Part shown: one piece after another, positions 7,413 to 15,630 of the stretch | Position numbering within the stretch: the first letter of the stretch is position 1 | Layout of the letters: every line of letters begins with the position of its first letter | Assembly (NCBI GenBank): GCA_002307065.1 | Contig: DBTN01000028.1 | Coordinates: 18,779 to 41,758 of the forward strand | DNA length: 22,980 bases | Origin: Akkermansiaceae bacterium UBA1315 | Lineage (GTDB): Bacteria > Verrucomicrobiota > Verrucomicrobiia > Verrucomicrobiales > Akkermansiaceae | Direction: 5' to 3' | The notes under the pieces: generated by a model | What the model was told of the DNA's origin: nothing | The model's database searches: none | Seen by the model: only the letters and a program-made list of their open reading frames with translations | Translations under genes and position numbers: made by a program

Positions 7413-9257
7413 TCACTTGACCACCACTTCACGAGCGAGTGGCAGAGTGATTTCGAAGGGGAAAGCGAGTTCGCCGCCTTGTCCGGCGACGGTGACTTTG
7501 AGGATTTGCTCGTCACGCAGCGGTTCTTCTTTTCCGGCGGCGTTTTTAGCGGTGAAACTGAAGCTTCCCGGTTGATCCCGGAGGCGTTTGAGAAGATCCG
7601 AAATCAGGTTCTGGCTTTTCGGATTTTCACGCCAAAAGCCTCGAAGACGAACCGCATTGGCCGTGACGACGGCATCCGGATTCACCGCTTGCTTCTTCGC
7701 GCCTTTCTTCGTGGCAGGAGCCTCAATTTTGATGTCGGCCAAGCCGGAAGATCCGTAGGCCGCCGTGGCAAAATCACCCCGGACCACCGATTGAGCGTTG
7801 GGCAGTTTCGGATCGGCTGGATTTGGATTGTAGTTATAGAGTGGCTCCAAGTCGGTGATCCAAACCGCATCGCTCGCCATTGCCCCACGAACTTCCGAAA
7901 GGAGATTGTACCAAAAAGCGTGATCTGCTTCAGCCGTGGTATAACCGGTTGCGATTTCACGAATGTTGTTTTCCTTCTTAAGCAACGCACTGATCTGCGC
8001 CTCCAAAGGAGCAAGAGAAGTTTGGGCTTCTGCCATTTTTCGCTGTTCGTCTGCGGCTTTTCCCGCAGCGACGTTTTGCAATGCCGCCCACGTACCGAAA
8101 CCGAACAGGACGACCGCCGCAGCTCCGATGAGGAAAGGCTTGCGACGATCCGCGGCCCGCGATTGCTCGACCACGGCAGGGACCAGATCGATATTGATCG
8201 CAGATTTTCCGATTCCGCGCAGTCCCAAGCCGATGAGTTCGCCCATCAGATGAGCCTCACGCTCCACCACTGCAGGATCGACGTTTTTACCAATGGAAAG
8301 CGCTTGGAGCGGATTAAAGAACTCAACCGGAAGGTTCAGTTTTTCTTGGAAAAACTCCAACGTGTACGGGAGGTTCGCACCCCCACCTGCCAGAACGATC
8401 CGCTGAGGAGCGCTGCCACCGTGCTGACTGCGGTAGTAGTTCGTCGTGCGAGCAATTTCCGCAGGCAAACGAGTCAACGCCGTCCGAATCACCATCGCCA
8501 AAGCGGCCACCGATTCTTCAAGCTGTTCGGTATGTCCGCCACCAAGAGCGACCAATCCGTTGGAAACTTTTTGATGCTCCGCATCGGCATACGGAATTCC
8601 ATATTCCTTGGCGATCGCCGCGGTCACTGCGGAACCGCCGACCGGGACGCTCCGGGTGAAAAATCGGCGTCCTTCGATATACAAAAGGTTGCTCGTTTTC
8701 GCTCCGATATCGATGACCAGCACCGTTTCGGCCGGTTCGCCGTAAGACGCGCGGAACGCGTTGTATAAAGCCATCGGCGCCACATCGACTTCCGCGGTGC
8801 TCATGCCCGAGTCATTGACGGCGGCATTGATCTCATCCAGCGCATCGCCTTTGATCGCGACGATCACCACTTCCTTTTCGGAGGAGCTTTCAATCAATTC
8901 GTAATCCCATACCACTTCATTGATCGGGAAAGGAACGTGCTGTTGGGCTTCGAAAGTGACGAGTTGCTCGATGTTATCATCCTGAAGCGGCGGAAGTTTC
9001 ACAAATCGAGTGAAGACCGACTGTCCGGAAATGGCGTAACGAACCTTGGATTTCCCTACCTTCAGGCGCTGCGCCAAATCGGCAACGGCGACGCGAGTTT
9101 GGGAAATTCTGGAAGCTTCGAGCGCCGGATCAGCGACGATGGACTCGGAATCGTAGGCTTTGAGAACGAGCCCGCCGTTTTTAGCGGTTTCGAAAACGGC
9201 CATGCCGATACGTTGGGACCCTATGTTAAGAGCGACGGTTGCTGGGGAATCAGCCAT
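7413..9257 (-). CDS. pilM: PilM-PilN fusion, type IV pilus assembly protein (Amuc_1101 homologue)
   Basis: Residues 1 to about 355 have the FtsA/PilM actin-like ATPase fold: ALNIGSQRIGMAVFE (phosphate 1), FVKLPPLQDDNIEQLVTFEAQQHVPFPI, VLVIDIGAKTSNLLYIEG (phosphate 2) and IVLAGGGANLP (adenosine motif). Immediately after comes NIDLVPAVVEQSRAADRR, which resembles the INLLP...R start of PilN, the segment PilM grips. A membrane helix (about 375-392), a coiled coil (about 400-440) and a PilN-type ferredoxin-like domain follow to residue 614. PilM and PilN are therefore one polypeptide, which would fix their 1:1 ratio and tether the cytoplasmic ATPase fold to the membrane. The PilO-like gene starts 30 bases downstream. 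The leader before the start is AT-rich with no Shine-Dalgarno. Confidence 0.9.
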   Translation of the reverse strand: MADSPATVALNIGSQRIGMAVFETAKNGGLVLKAYDSESIVADPALEASRISQTRVAVADLAQRLKVGKSKVRYAISGQSVFTRFVKLPPLQDDNIEQLVTFEAQQHVPFPINEVVWDYELIESSSEKEVVIVAIKGDALDEINAAVNDSGMSTAEVDVAPMALYNAFRASYGEPAETVLVIDIGAKTSNLLYIEGRRFFTRSVPVGGSAVTAAIAKEYGIPYADAEHQKVSNGLVALGGGHTEQLEESVAALAMVIRTALTRLPAEIARTTNYYRSQHGGSAPQRIVLAGGGANLPYTLEFFQEKLNLPVEFFNPLQALSIGKNVDPAVVEREAHLMGELIGLGLRGIGKSAINIDLVPAVVEQSRAADRRKPFLIGAAAVVLFGFGTWAALQNVAAGKAADEQRKMAEAQTSLAPLEAQISALLKKENNIREIATGYTTAEADHAFWYNLLSEVRGAMASDAVWITDLEPLYNYNPNPADPKLPNAQSVVRGDFATAAYGSSGLADIKIEAPATKKGAKKQAVNPDAVVTANAVRLRGFWRENPKSQNLISDLLKRLRDQPGSFSFTAKNAAGKEEPLRDEQILKVTVAGQGGELAFPFEITLPLAREVVVK

Positions 9258-9331
9258 GATGCGTTAAATAAAAAATAAAACCTAAAAGGATAAACGAAGA
9301 TTTTCGGATGCCTAAATGACGGAAAACCACC

Positions 9332-9958
9332 TCAGCGGCGTTCTTGAGCGATCTCGGCGTATCGGTCCCACCACAACATGGCGAATGGGGTCTCGTTTTT
9401 GTTCAAAAGAGGCACCGTGTCGCTTCGGGAAATTTTATCGGAAGAGGTGAGCCACCATCCTTCTTTTCCTTTGTTGGTTTGTTGGGAGACTTTTTGCCCA
9501 TTGACCAGAACTTCAAATCCGACGAGCTCCACCGCGCCTTTTCCGCCGCCGTCCAAACCGGTGATGCGTTTCAAGGAAGCTGGAGAAAGGTAAACGGAAA
9601 CAAAAACGTCTTCGGTGAGCGGAACGTTGACGTGTTCAATATCCTTGGTGAGAAGGAGAAAGCTTCCCGGTTTATCGGGGTTCTTCACGGCGACATACCA
9701 TTTCACGGTGAGGCGTTCGCAAGTTTTTGAAGGTGGAACTGGGCGGAGATCGACGTTGATCTTGGCTTCGACTTCCAACCAATCCTTCGGTTTGAAAGAT
9801 TTTGCCTTGCCGGTGTTTACCTCCGGCGAAGGAAGATCATCGAAGGTCGGTTTTTCGGATTCGACCTTGGCAGCTTGGCCGTTTGCGACGTTTGAGAAGA
9901 CAGCGATGGTCGATGCGGTAGCGGCAATGAAGAGGAAATTTCGGAGAAAAGTGCGCAT
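9332..9958 (-). CDS. Small exported protein of the pilus operon (Amuc_1102 homologue)
   Basis: This 208-residue protein has a clear signal peptide (MRTFLRNF, hydrophobic core, cleavage near NVANGQA). The mature part is rich in predicted beta strands: WLEVEAKINVDLRP, LTVKWYVAVKN, GAVELVGFEVLVNGQKV, ending near PFAMLWWDRYAEIA. It shows no known catalytic motif. By position and character it is the counterpart of Amuc_1102, first gene of the Akkermansia cluster, and I expect an immunoglobulin-like or other beta-sandwich fold. It probably works in the periplasm or at the surface with the pilus machine, but its role is not established. It is first in the minus-strand operon, with 74 bases to pilM, so the operon promoter should lie in 9959-10116. 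Confidence 0.8.
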   Translation of the reverse strand: MRTFLRNFLFIAATASTIAVFSNVANGQAAKVESEKPTFDDLPSPEVNTGKAKSFKPKDWLEVEAKINVDLRPVPPSKTCERLTVKWYVAVKNPDKPGSFLLLTKDIEHVNVPLTEDVFVSVYLSPASLKRITGLDGGGKGAVELVGFEVLVNGQKVSQQTNKGKEGWWLTSSDKISRSDTVPLLNKNETPFAMLWWDRYAEIAQERR

Positions 9959-10116
9959 ACGAATTGGGTTTCCTAGAAAACTAAGAAATCACTCTTCCGG
10001 TTGACCAGAGAAAAGGGAACCTGCTGAGTAAAAATAATTTAAAGTAAATACATTTGAAGTCACCGATTTGCATGCAATCTGTTGACGTATCAAGGTTTGT
10101 TGGCGTTCACTCCCTC
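9959..10116. promoter_or_regulatory. Divergent intergenic region with a 10-bp palindrome
   Basis: This spacer separates the start of the pilus operon (minus) from aroD (plus) and must hold both promoters. It has an AT-rich core (about 10028-10055) and a perfect palindrome TTGCATGCAA at 10068-10077 that could be an operator. TTGACG at 10082-10087 resembles a -35 box, but I see no well-spaced -10 for it. The regulatory role is inferred from position; no specific promoter is claimed. Confidence 0.35.
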
Positions 10117-10851
10117 ATGCCGCCGGTGCAAAATATTTTGAAAGAAAACCGTCCCCTCGTCGTAGGAAGCTTCGGAAACGCCATTTCTCTCACGGAAACG
10201 CCCCTTTCCAAAGCACTCACCTGCTGTGATATCGCCGAAATCCGGCTCGATTTACTCGCTGCGGACGGATACCCCGGAGACCGCTCCCTCTGGCAGCATC
10301 TGGTCGGCCATCCATTGCTCTTCACCGCGCGGCGCAAGGAAGAAGGGGGCGCGCTTTCCCTGAACGCTTCCGAACGGTCCGCCTTGCTCCGGATTTCACT
10401 GGAGGATGCGGCGTTCATGGATGTCGAGTTGGCGAGCGTCGCGGAAATGTCCGAGGTGATCGCCGAGGCAACCACTCGCGCCATCCCGTGGATCGCTTCG
10501 TTCCACGATTTTGAAAAGCTTCCTTCACGAAATACCCTGCTCGACGCCGTGGAGCGCGCTTCGGAAGCAGGTGCCGCCGTCTTCAAAGTCGCCGCAAAAG
10601 TCACCTCTCCCGCCGAAGTCGCCGAACTGGCAGAGTTCCAGCTGCTCGATCACCCGCTACCGGTCTCGACCATGGGCATGGGCCCCCTCGCACCGGTTTC
10701 ACGCCTGCTTTGCGCGCAAAGCGGCAGCGTCCTGAACTACGGGTTCATCGGTGAAAAATCCACCGCTCCCGGGCAATGGGAAAGTGAGTTTCTCAAACAG
10801 GCGATCGCACGACTCACCTCACTCCGACCGTCATCTGTTAGAAACTGTTAG
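10117..10851 (+). CDS. aroD: 3-dehydroquinate dehydratase, type I
   Basis: This enzyme catalyses the third step of the shikimate pathway, dehydrating 3-dehydroquinate to 3-dehydroshikimate through a Schiff base on lysine. Type I (TIM-barrel) marks in order are EIRLD (residues 41-45), the catalytic His in SFHDFE (His130), the Schiff-base Lys in VFKVAAK (Lys157), STMGMGP with R196 nearby, and the substrate-lid STAPGQ at 215-220. Length is 244 residues, close to the usual 250. ATG 10117 leaves a normal short lead before the first strand (PLVVGSF). Upstream in-frame TTG 10054 and ATG 10072 are open but add residues unlike the family. It is transcribed alone and ends eight bases from the convergent helicase gene. 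Confidence 0.92.
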   Translation: MPPVQNILKENRPLVVGSFGNAISLTETPLSKALTCCDIAEIRLDLLAADGYPGDRSLWQHLVGHPLLFTARRKEEGGALSLNASERSALLRISLEDAAFMDVELASVAEMSEVIAEATTRAIPWIASFHDFEKLPSRNTLLDAVERASEAGAAVFKVAAKVTSPAEVAELAEFQLLDHPLPVSTMGMGPLAPVSRLLCAQSGSVLNYGFIGEKSTAPGQWESEFLKQAIARLTSLRPSSVRNC

Positions 10852-10858
10852 ATGTCCG

Positions 10859-12862
10859 TCAGGGAATCACATCAACCGGCGCATCCGGCAGGGCTTTCAT
10901 AAAAACCGGTCCGTAACGTTTGGTTAAAATGCGGTTATCGAGGATGCAGACCAAGCCACTGTCCCTGCCGGTCCGGATCAGCCGGCCCACTCCTTGGCGC
11001 ATCTTCAGAATCGCTTCGGGGACGGAATATTCCATGAACGGATTTCCGCCTGCGGCTTCGATCGCTTCCAATCGTGACGCGGTCAATGGATGATCCGGAA
11101 CCGCGAATGGCAAACGGGTCACCACCACGTTCGAAAGCGCTTCGCCCGGCACGTCCACACCGGTCCAAAAGCTGTCGGTGCCGAACAAAACACTGCTCAC
11201 ATCCTTGCGAAATTCCTCGATCATCCGGTGACGGGGAAGGCCGTCGCCCTGGATAAAAAGCCGCCAACCTTTCTTTTTGAAAAACGCCTCCAACCGTTGC
11301 GCCGCATCCCGCATCGTCTTGTAACTGGTGAACAAAACAAACGCGCGCCCGTCGCTTTCGCTGACCGCCTGCCGGATACCATCGGCCAGCAATTCGTCAT
11401 ATCGCGGCGTCCCCGGATCCGGCACCGATTTGTAAATCCGCACCCGCATTTGTCGCTGATAATCAAAGGGACTACCGATGCACAAGGCTCGCGCTTTTTC
11501 CGCGCCGACGCGACCGCGGAAATACCCCAACTTCGGATCCCCCACCCCCAAGGTCGCGCTGGTGAGAATCACGCTTTTTTTCGGAGCGAAGAGCAAGGGT
11601 CGCAGCCGATCGGCCACATTCACCGGTGCCGCATGGAGACTGTATTGCGTCTCGTCCCGTCCGCTGCGCTCCACCCAATACACGCTGTCGTCGCTTCGCT
11701 GATCGAGAAACACACCCACCGATCCATGCGCTTCGCGCAAACGCCGCGCCGCGTCCTGCAGTTCGGCGCGCGTCGTATCCGATTCCGCGTCCGCCGCTAA
11801 CGCATCAATTTCCAACCAAAGATTCCGCAACGGATCCGCCAATGTATTCGGCAACAATTCCGGTTCACGAACGCGGCATTCTTTGGAAAAATTTCCAAAT
11901 TTCGTCACATCGGCCAATTGATCAAAAAACCGGTCCGCCGCCATCAACGCATCTTCCACCGCGAGCATCGCCGAGGCTTTGCGGAAGGTTTTCAACAGCC
12001 CTTTCCGCGTCCGTGGATGATAAAGACGCTGCAGATCGAAGCGCAATCCAGCTTGCGAAACCCGCAAACCCAGTTGGATCGCGGCGACTTGCTCAATCGT
12101 ATGCGCCTCGTCGAGGATCGCGAAATCGTTCGGATAAAGAAAGCCGTGAGGCTTTTCCTCATCGTCATCCTCCGCCTCGATTTCCTGATTCATCAGCGCG
12201 AAAAAAAGCGTGTGATTCACCACGATCAGCTTCGCGTCCGCCGCCGCTTTGCGCGCTTCCTGAAAAAAACAATCTCCTCGCGGTCCGCAGTTTCGCGCGG
12301 TGCAAAGATGAGCCTCACTGCACACCTGCATCCAGACTTTCATCTGCGGCTGGAAATCGAGATCGCTCAGCGTCCCGTCACGGGTCGATTCCGCCCAACG
12401 GGAAATCGCTTCGAGCTCGGTCGTTTCCGTACCGGTAAATAAATCGCCCGCCTGTTCGCGAGCGCGCCTCAGCCGCAGCGGGCAGAGGTAATTTTGCCGA
12501 CCTTTCAGCAAAACTGCCGGCAATTCCTCGCCGAGGATTTTCCGCACGATCGGAATATCCTTTCGGACGAGTTGCTCCTGCAAGTTGATCGTGTGCGTGG
12601 AGATGATCCCTTTCCGACCCGTTTCGATGGCGAACTTCGCCGCAGGTACGAGATAGGCCAGGGATTTCCCGACACCGGTCCCCGCTTCCGCGACCAGCGG
12701 CATCGAACTGACGAGCGATTCCGCGACCGCGACCGCCAATTCCTGCTGTTGCGGCCGGTATTCGAAATCGCGAGATTTCGCCAAAAGGCCTTTTCTGGAA
12801 AAAGCCTCTCTTACCGCCTCGCTAAATCCCGGAACCGGTTGACCTTCCGTCAGTGCAATCAT
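10859..12862 (-). CDS. dinG: DinG-family ATP-dependent DNA helicase (XPD-like, Fe-S)
   Basis: This is a superfamily 2 helicase of the DinG/XPD type, about 667 residues, which unwinds DNA 5' to 3' and helps with R-loops and damaged or stalled forks. Motifs in order are the Q-like YRPQQQELA, Walker A VAEAGTGVGKS (about 59-67), a cysteine set for a 4Fe-4S cluster (NYLC near 127, then VC, LC, NC and DC between about 181 and 198), the DEAH box ILDEAH (about 251-254), VILTSATLG, FVLFTSYKTM, FGTDSFWTGVDVPG and the motif VI arginines in RQGVGRLIRTGRD. ATG 12862 is chosen because further extension runs into the divergent lptF/lptG promoter region and adds unconserved residues. A TTG or GTG further upstream cannot be excluded. 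Confidence 0.92.
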   Translation of the reverse strand: MIALTEGQPVPGFSEAVREAFSRKGLLAKSRDFEYRPQQQELAVAVAESLVSSMPLVAEAGTGVGKSLAYLVPAAKFAIETGRKGIISTHTINLQEQLVRKDIPIVRKILGEELPAVLLKGRQNYLCPLRLRRAREQAGDLFTGTETTELEAISRWAESTRDGTLSDLDFQPQMKVWMQVCSEAHLCTARNCGPRGDCFFQEARKAAADAKLIVVNHTLFFALMNQEIEAEDDDEEKPHGFLYPNDFAILDEAHTIEQVAAIQLGLRVSQAGLRFDLQRLYHPRTRKGLLKTFRKASAMLAVEDALMAADRFFDQLADVTKFGNFSKECRVREPELLPNTLADPLRNLWLEIDALAADAESDTTRAELQDAARRLREAHGSVGVFLDQRSDDSVYWVERSGRDETQYSLHAAPVNVADRLRPLLFAPKKSVILTSATLGVGDPKLGYFRGRVGAEKARALCIGSPFDYQRQMRVRIYKSVPDPGTPRYDELLADGIRQAVSESDGRAFVLFTSYKTMRDAAQRLEAFFKKKGWRLFIQGDGLPRHRMIEEFRKDVSSVLFGTDSFWTGVDVPGEALSNVVVTRLPFAVPDHPLTASRLEAIEAAGGNPFMEYSVPEAILKMRQGVGRLIRTGRDSGLVCILDNRILTKRYGPVFMKALPDAPVDVIP

Positions 12863-12981
12863 TACCGGCCCATCGCATCCGGCAATGTCCTCTCTGCCAA
12901 GCCGCAACTTCAAAACCGGTCTGACAAGACACTCGACAGCCCCACCTTTTCGCAACCATTCTTTCCCCCGCAGAGCTGCCC

Positions 12982-14349
12982 ATGTATTATTTCCGAGCCT
13001 ATTTCTCACGATTTTTTCCGGCCTTGGTGCTCACCATCCTCGGTGCGGTCGTGTGCGCTTTGCTGCTGCCTCACGAGATCGAATCGGTTGACCGTCAGAT
13101 CATTGGCTTTCCAGATTCAGACGTGACCGGTCATTTGGCGCGGCCGACGATTTTCACTTTGCTATGCTTTTTACCCGCCATAGCAGCGCTCGCTTACGCT
13201 GCCGGTGGCACGCTGGATCGGTATCTTTCCCGCCAGTTCCTCGGGATTTTCGGGATCTGCACCAGCGCGCTTTTTGTGGTTTGGCTGTTGATGGACCTGA
13301 ATGGAAACCTCGATGATTTCCTGAAAGGCGAGTCGCCCATCCTGACCGCGCTGAAATTCTACGGTTCGCGTTCGTCCGCCATCATCCTTTTTCTGGCGCC
13401 CTACTCGCTCTTGCTTTCACTGCTCTATTCCTTGGGAAAACTTTCCGCCTCGCGGGAAATCATCGCCATGATCCAGACGGGTCGCGGCCTGCTGCGCGTC
13501 ACGACCCCGCTGATCGCCGCCGGTGTTTTTTGCAGCCTGCTTTGCCTCGGCCTCAACTATCACTGGGCACCGATTTCCGAAGGACGGAAAGACGAAATCC
13601 TCGAAGCCTCCCAGGGCAAGGCCGTCACCGAGGCGACCTACGTGCTTTACCGAAATGCCAATGAGCGGAGGCTCTGGATGGTCGGCGCGTTCCCCCAAGA
13701 TTACGAACGGGGAAAACCGCTGCTCAATGTCGAAGTCACGACCACCCGCGAAGATGGCACTTTGGAAACGCGCCTGGCGGCAAAAATGGCCATCTGGAAT
13801 CGCGAAAATCTGACGTGGACTTTCGAGGAACCGGTTGTCGGAAAATTCACGCCCGGTGAGCCCCCTGAGTTTACCACCTCAGATCGGCCTCTGGTTTATT
13901 CCTGGAATGAAACGCCTTGGCAGTTGATCAAACCGGGCTTGCCCGCGGAATACCTCGGCATTCCCGATCTCAATGGCTGGTTGGTCGCAAACCGGGGCAA
14001 CGAGTTGACCGTCAATCCCGCGCCCTACCTGACGCAGTGGCACTACCGGTGGGCGCTGCCTTTCACCTGCCTCGTCACCGTCTTGCTCGCCGCACCCCTT
14101 GCCATCCATTTCTCCCGCCGTGGCGCCGGCGGCGGGGTGTTTCTCGCGGTCGTTCTCTCGGCCTTAATGCTTTTGGTCACTAGCATTTCGCTCGTGCTGG
14201 GTGAGGCGTCGATCGTCCGGCCCGCACTCGCCGCGTGGCTGCCGAATATTCTTTTCACGCTCCTCGGCCTCTATCTTTTCCACCGCCGCATCGCCGGTCG
14301 TCCGATCTATCAACGACTCCGGACGGCACTGGTTCCCGGCACCGACTGA
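12982..14349 (+). CDS. LptF/LptG-family (YjgP/YjgQ) permease with extra N-terminal helices
   Basis: This is an inner-membrane permease of the type that, with ATPase LptB, pulls lipopolysaccharide out of the inner membrane. The family part starts near residue 78 with LDRYLSRQFLGIF, then a helix leading to LMDLNGNLDDFL. It continues with the SLLLSLLYSLGKLSASREIIAMIQTGRG block, a periplasmic beta domain (about 200-345) and three C-terminal helices from about 350 to 430. LptF/LptG proteins are usually near 360 residues; this one has 455. The extra length is an N-terminal hairpin of two hydrophobic segments (about 12-30 and 55-75). I cannot tell LptF from LptG. Its start is divergent from dinG, and the next gene begins 19 bases after its stop. 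Confidence 0.87.
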   Translation: MYYFRAYFSRFFPALVLTILGAVVCALLLPHEIESVDRQIIGFPDSDVTGHLARPTIFTLLCFLPAIAALAYAAGGTLDRYLSRQFLGIFGICTSALFVVWLLMDLNGNLDDFLKGESPILTALKFYGSRSSAIILFLAPYSLLLSLLYSLGKLSASREIIAMIQTGRGLLRVTTPLIAAGVFCSLLCLGLNYHWAPISEGRKDEILEASQGKAVTEATYVLYRNANERRLWMVGAFPQDYERGKPLLNVEVTTTREDGTLETRLAAKMAIWNRENLTWTFEEPVVGKFTPGEPPEFTTSDRPLVYSWNETPWQLIKPGLPAEYLGIPDLNGWLVANRGNELTVNPAPYLTQWHYRWALPFTCLVTVLLAAPLAIHFSRRGAGGGVFLAVVLSALMLLVTSISLVLGEASIVRPALAAWLPNILFTLLGLYLFHRRIAGRPIYQRLRTALVPGTD

Positions 14350-14368
14350 ATCCTCCAAATCACGATCC

Positions 14369-15049
14369 ATGGCCTTCGCCGACACTTGGCATCTTCGTTC
14401 CCGCAGCAAGGAATGCACCGCCACCCAACGACCTTTTGAGGATGGTGAAAAAATCATCACCGCCATTTTCCCCGATCCGGAATCCAGCGGTTATGTCCGC
14501 CGCGACTTCGCGCTCGAAGCTTGGAAAAATCTGCCTGATGACGCCGACAAGCCGTTTTCTTTCTGGAAAACGACTTACACCGTGACCGTTACCGAATCAC
14601 GCCCGGAAATCCAAAAAGAAGGAGCTGAAGACATTTTGCGGCGGCTGATCGAGGAAGACGAAGATCACACGGAAAATACCCGCTTTATCCTCGCGATCAT
14701 GCTGGAGCGACAAAAGCTCCTTCGGGAAACCGATTCCCAGCGCACGCCGAGCGGTATTCTCCGCGTTTACGAACACCGAAAAACCGGTGAAATCTACATC
14801 GTCAAAGACCCTGACATTCCGCTCAGCCAGATCGAAGCGGTGCAGCAGGAAGTGATCATCCTTCTCGAAAACAACGGACGCGCTCCGGAGCAGAATCCAG
14901 AGGAAAGAATCCAGAATCAAGAGGAAGAACCGATTGCTGAAACCGGTTTGGAAAATTCACCGGATGCGGCAACCGGTTCAGAAGAAAATGCCGAAGAAAC
15001 CCCTGAGCCGAAATCCGACGAAGAGGAACAAACTCCCTCGCTCTCTTGA
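14369..15049 (+). CDS. Uncharacterised protein with acidic C-terminal tail
   Basis: I do not recognise this 226-residue protein. It is soluble with no signal peptide or membrane helix. The N-terminus HLRSRSKECTATQRPFEDGE followed by IITAIF and GYVRRDFALEAW looks like a small conserved module, with a single Cys in CTATQRPF. The middle (about 85-165) is helical with RRLIEEDE, FILAIMLERQKLL and a VYEHRKTGEIYIVKDPDIPL strand pair. From about 175 to the end it is disordered and strongly acidic (Glu/Asn/Pro rich). ATG 14369 is chosen over upstream frames because the latter overlap the permease gene and are low complexity. Close spacing to the LptF/LptG gene suggests co-expression; any link to lipid export is inference. 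Confidence 0.8.
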   Translation: MAFADTWHLRSRSKECTATQRPFEDGEKIITAIFPDPESSGYVRRDFALEAWKNLPDDADKPFSFWKTTYTVTVTESRPEIQKEGAEDILRRLIEEDEDHTENTRFILAIMLERQKLLRETDSQRTPSGILRVYEHRKTGEIYIVKDPDIPLSQIEAVQQEVIILLENNGRAPEQNPEERIQNQEEEPIAETGLENSPDAATGSEENAEETPEPKSDEEEQTPSLS

Positions 15050-15065
15050 TTCTGATCTCTGAAAT

Positions 15066-15620
15066 CTACTTCAGCCCCGCAGCGATGCTATCGGCCATGC
15101 GCGAAAGCAAACGCGATTCCGCAGCGACAAGCGCTTGATAGCCGTCCCCTTCCAGCGGCTCACGATCGACAAATGTTCGCGAGATCTTCAACCGACGATC
15201 AGGCAACGAATAGGCGCGCCAACCGGCTTCAATGACCGCATATCCGTCCGCTCCGCCGTGAAATTGACGGATATCCAAGGTGACCTGATAACCAATCTCC
15301 TCATCGCGCGGCCAAGGATAGACCCGCACATTTCCCGTCCCCAAACGCCGCCCGAGATTGGTCGCCGTCACGCGGCTGATCGATGCGGATAAATCTCCCG
15401 CCCAGCGATGATCTTCCGCCACCGCCAGGGTATTCGCTCCGTCTTGTAACACCAAATTCGGCCGATCGACATATTCGGCCAAAACGACCGGACCCACACC
15501 GATTCCACGACCGCCCCCCGAAGGCGACGGACCATCGGCGGTTAACATGTAAAAGGCCCGCGAACCACCGCACCCGCTCACCAAAACGGCAAAGGCTAAA
15601 AAAAGGAAGGATTTGATCAT
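15066..15620 (-). CDS. pqiC: PqiC-like outer-membrane lipoprotein (ABC-type transport auxiliary lipoprotein)
   Basis: This 184-residue lipoprotein begins MIKSFLFLAFAVLVSGCGGS; the lipobox VSGC places the lipidated Cys near residue 17. The mature part fits the PqiC / DUF330 family: FYMLTADGP, then IGVGPVVLAEYVDRPNLVLQ, a middle DHRWAGDLSASISRVTATNLG, and a C-terminal helix with LLSRMADSIAAGL. E. coli PqiC is 187 residues. It should sit on the inner leaflet of the outer membrane and receive the PqiB tunnel. It begins ten bases after the pqiB stop, last in the operon. Upstream in-frame extension to 15710 is rejected because it would bury the signal peptide inside and overlap pqiB. Confidence 0.87.
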   Translation of the reverse strand: MIKSFLFLAFAVLVSGCGGSRAFYMLTADGPSPSGGGRGIGVGPVVLAEYVDRPNLVLQDGANTLAVAEDHRWAGDLSASISRVTATNLGRRLGTGNVRVYPWPRDEEIGYQVTLDIRQFHGGADGYAVIEAGWRAYSLPDRRLKISRTFVDREPLEGDGYQALVAAESRLLSRMADSIAAGLK

Positions 15621-15630
15621 AACTGAAAAA

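Noticed and set aside
6864..8768. A 634-codon open frame on the plus strand
   Set aside because: It lies antisense to the PilO-like and PilM-PilN genes, is rich in Arg/Phe/Ser with no recognisable motif, and results from codon bias on the coding strand.
10082..10110. TTGACG as the -35 box of an aroD promoter
   Set aside because: No acceptable -10 sequence lies 16-18 bases downstream, and that spacing would put the transcription start on top of the chosen start codon.
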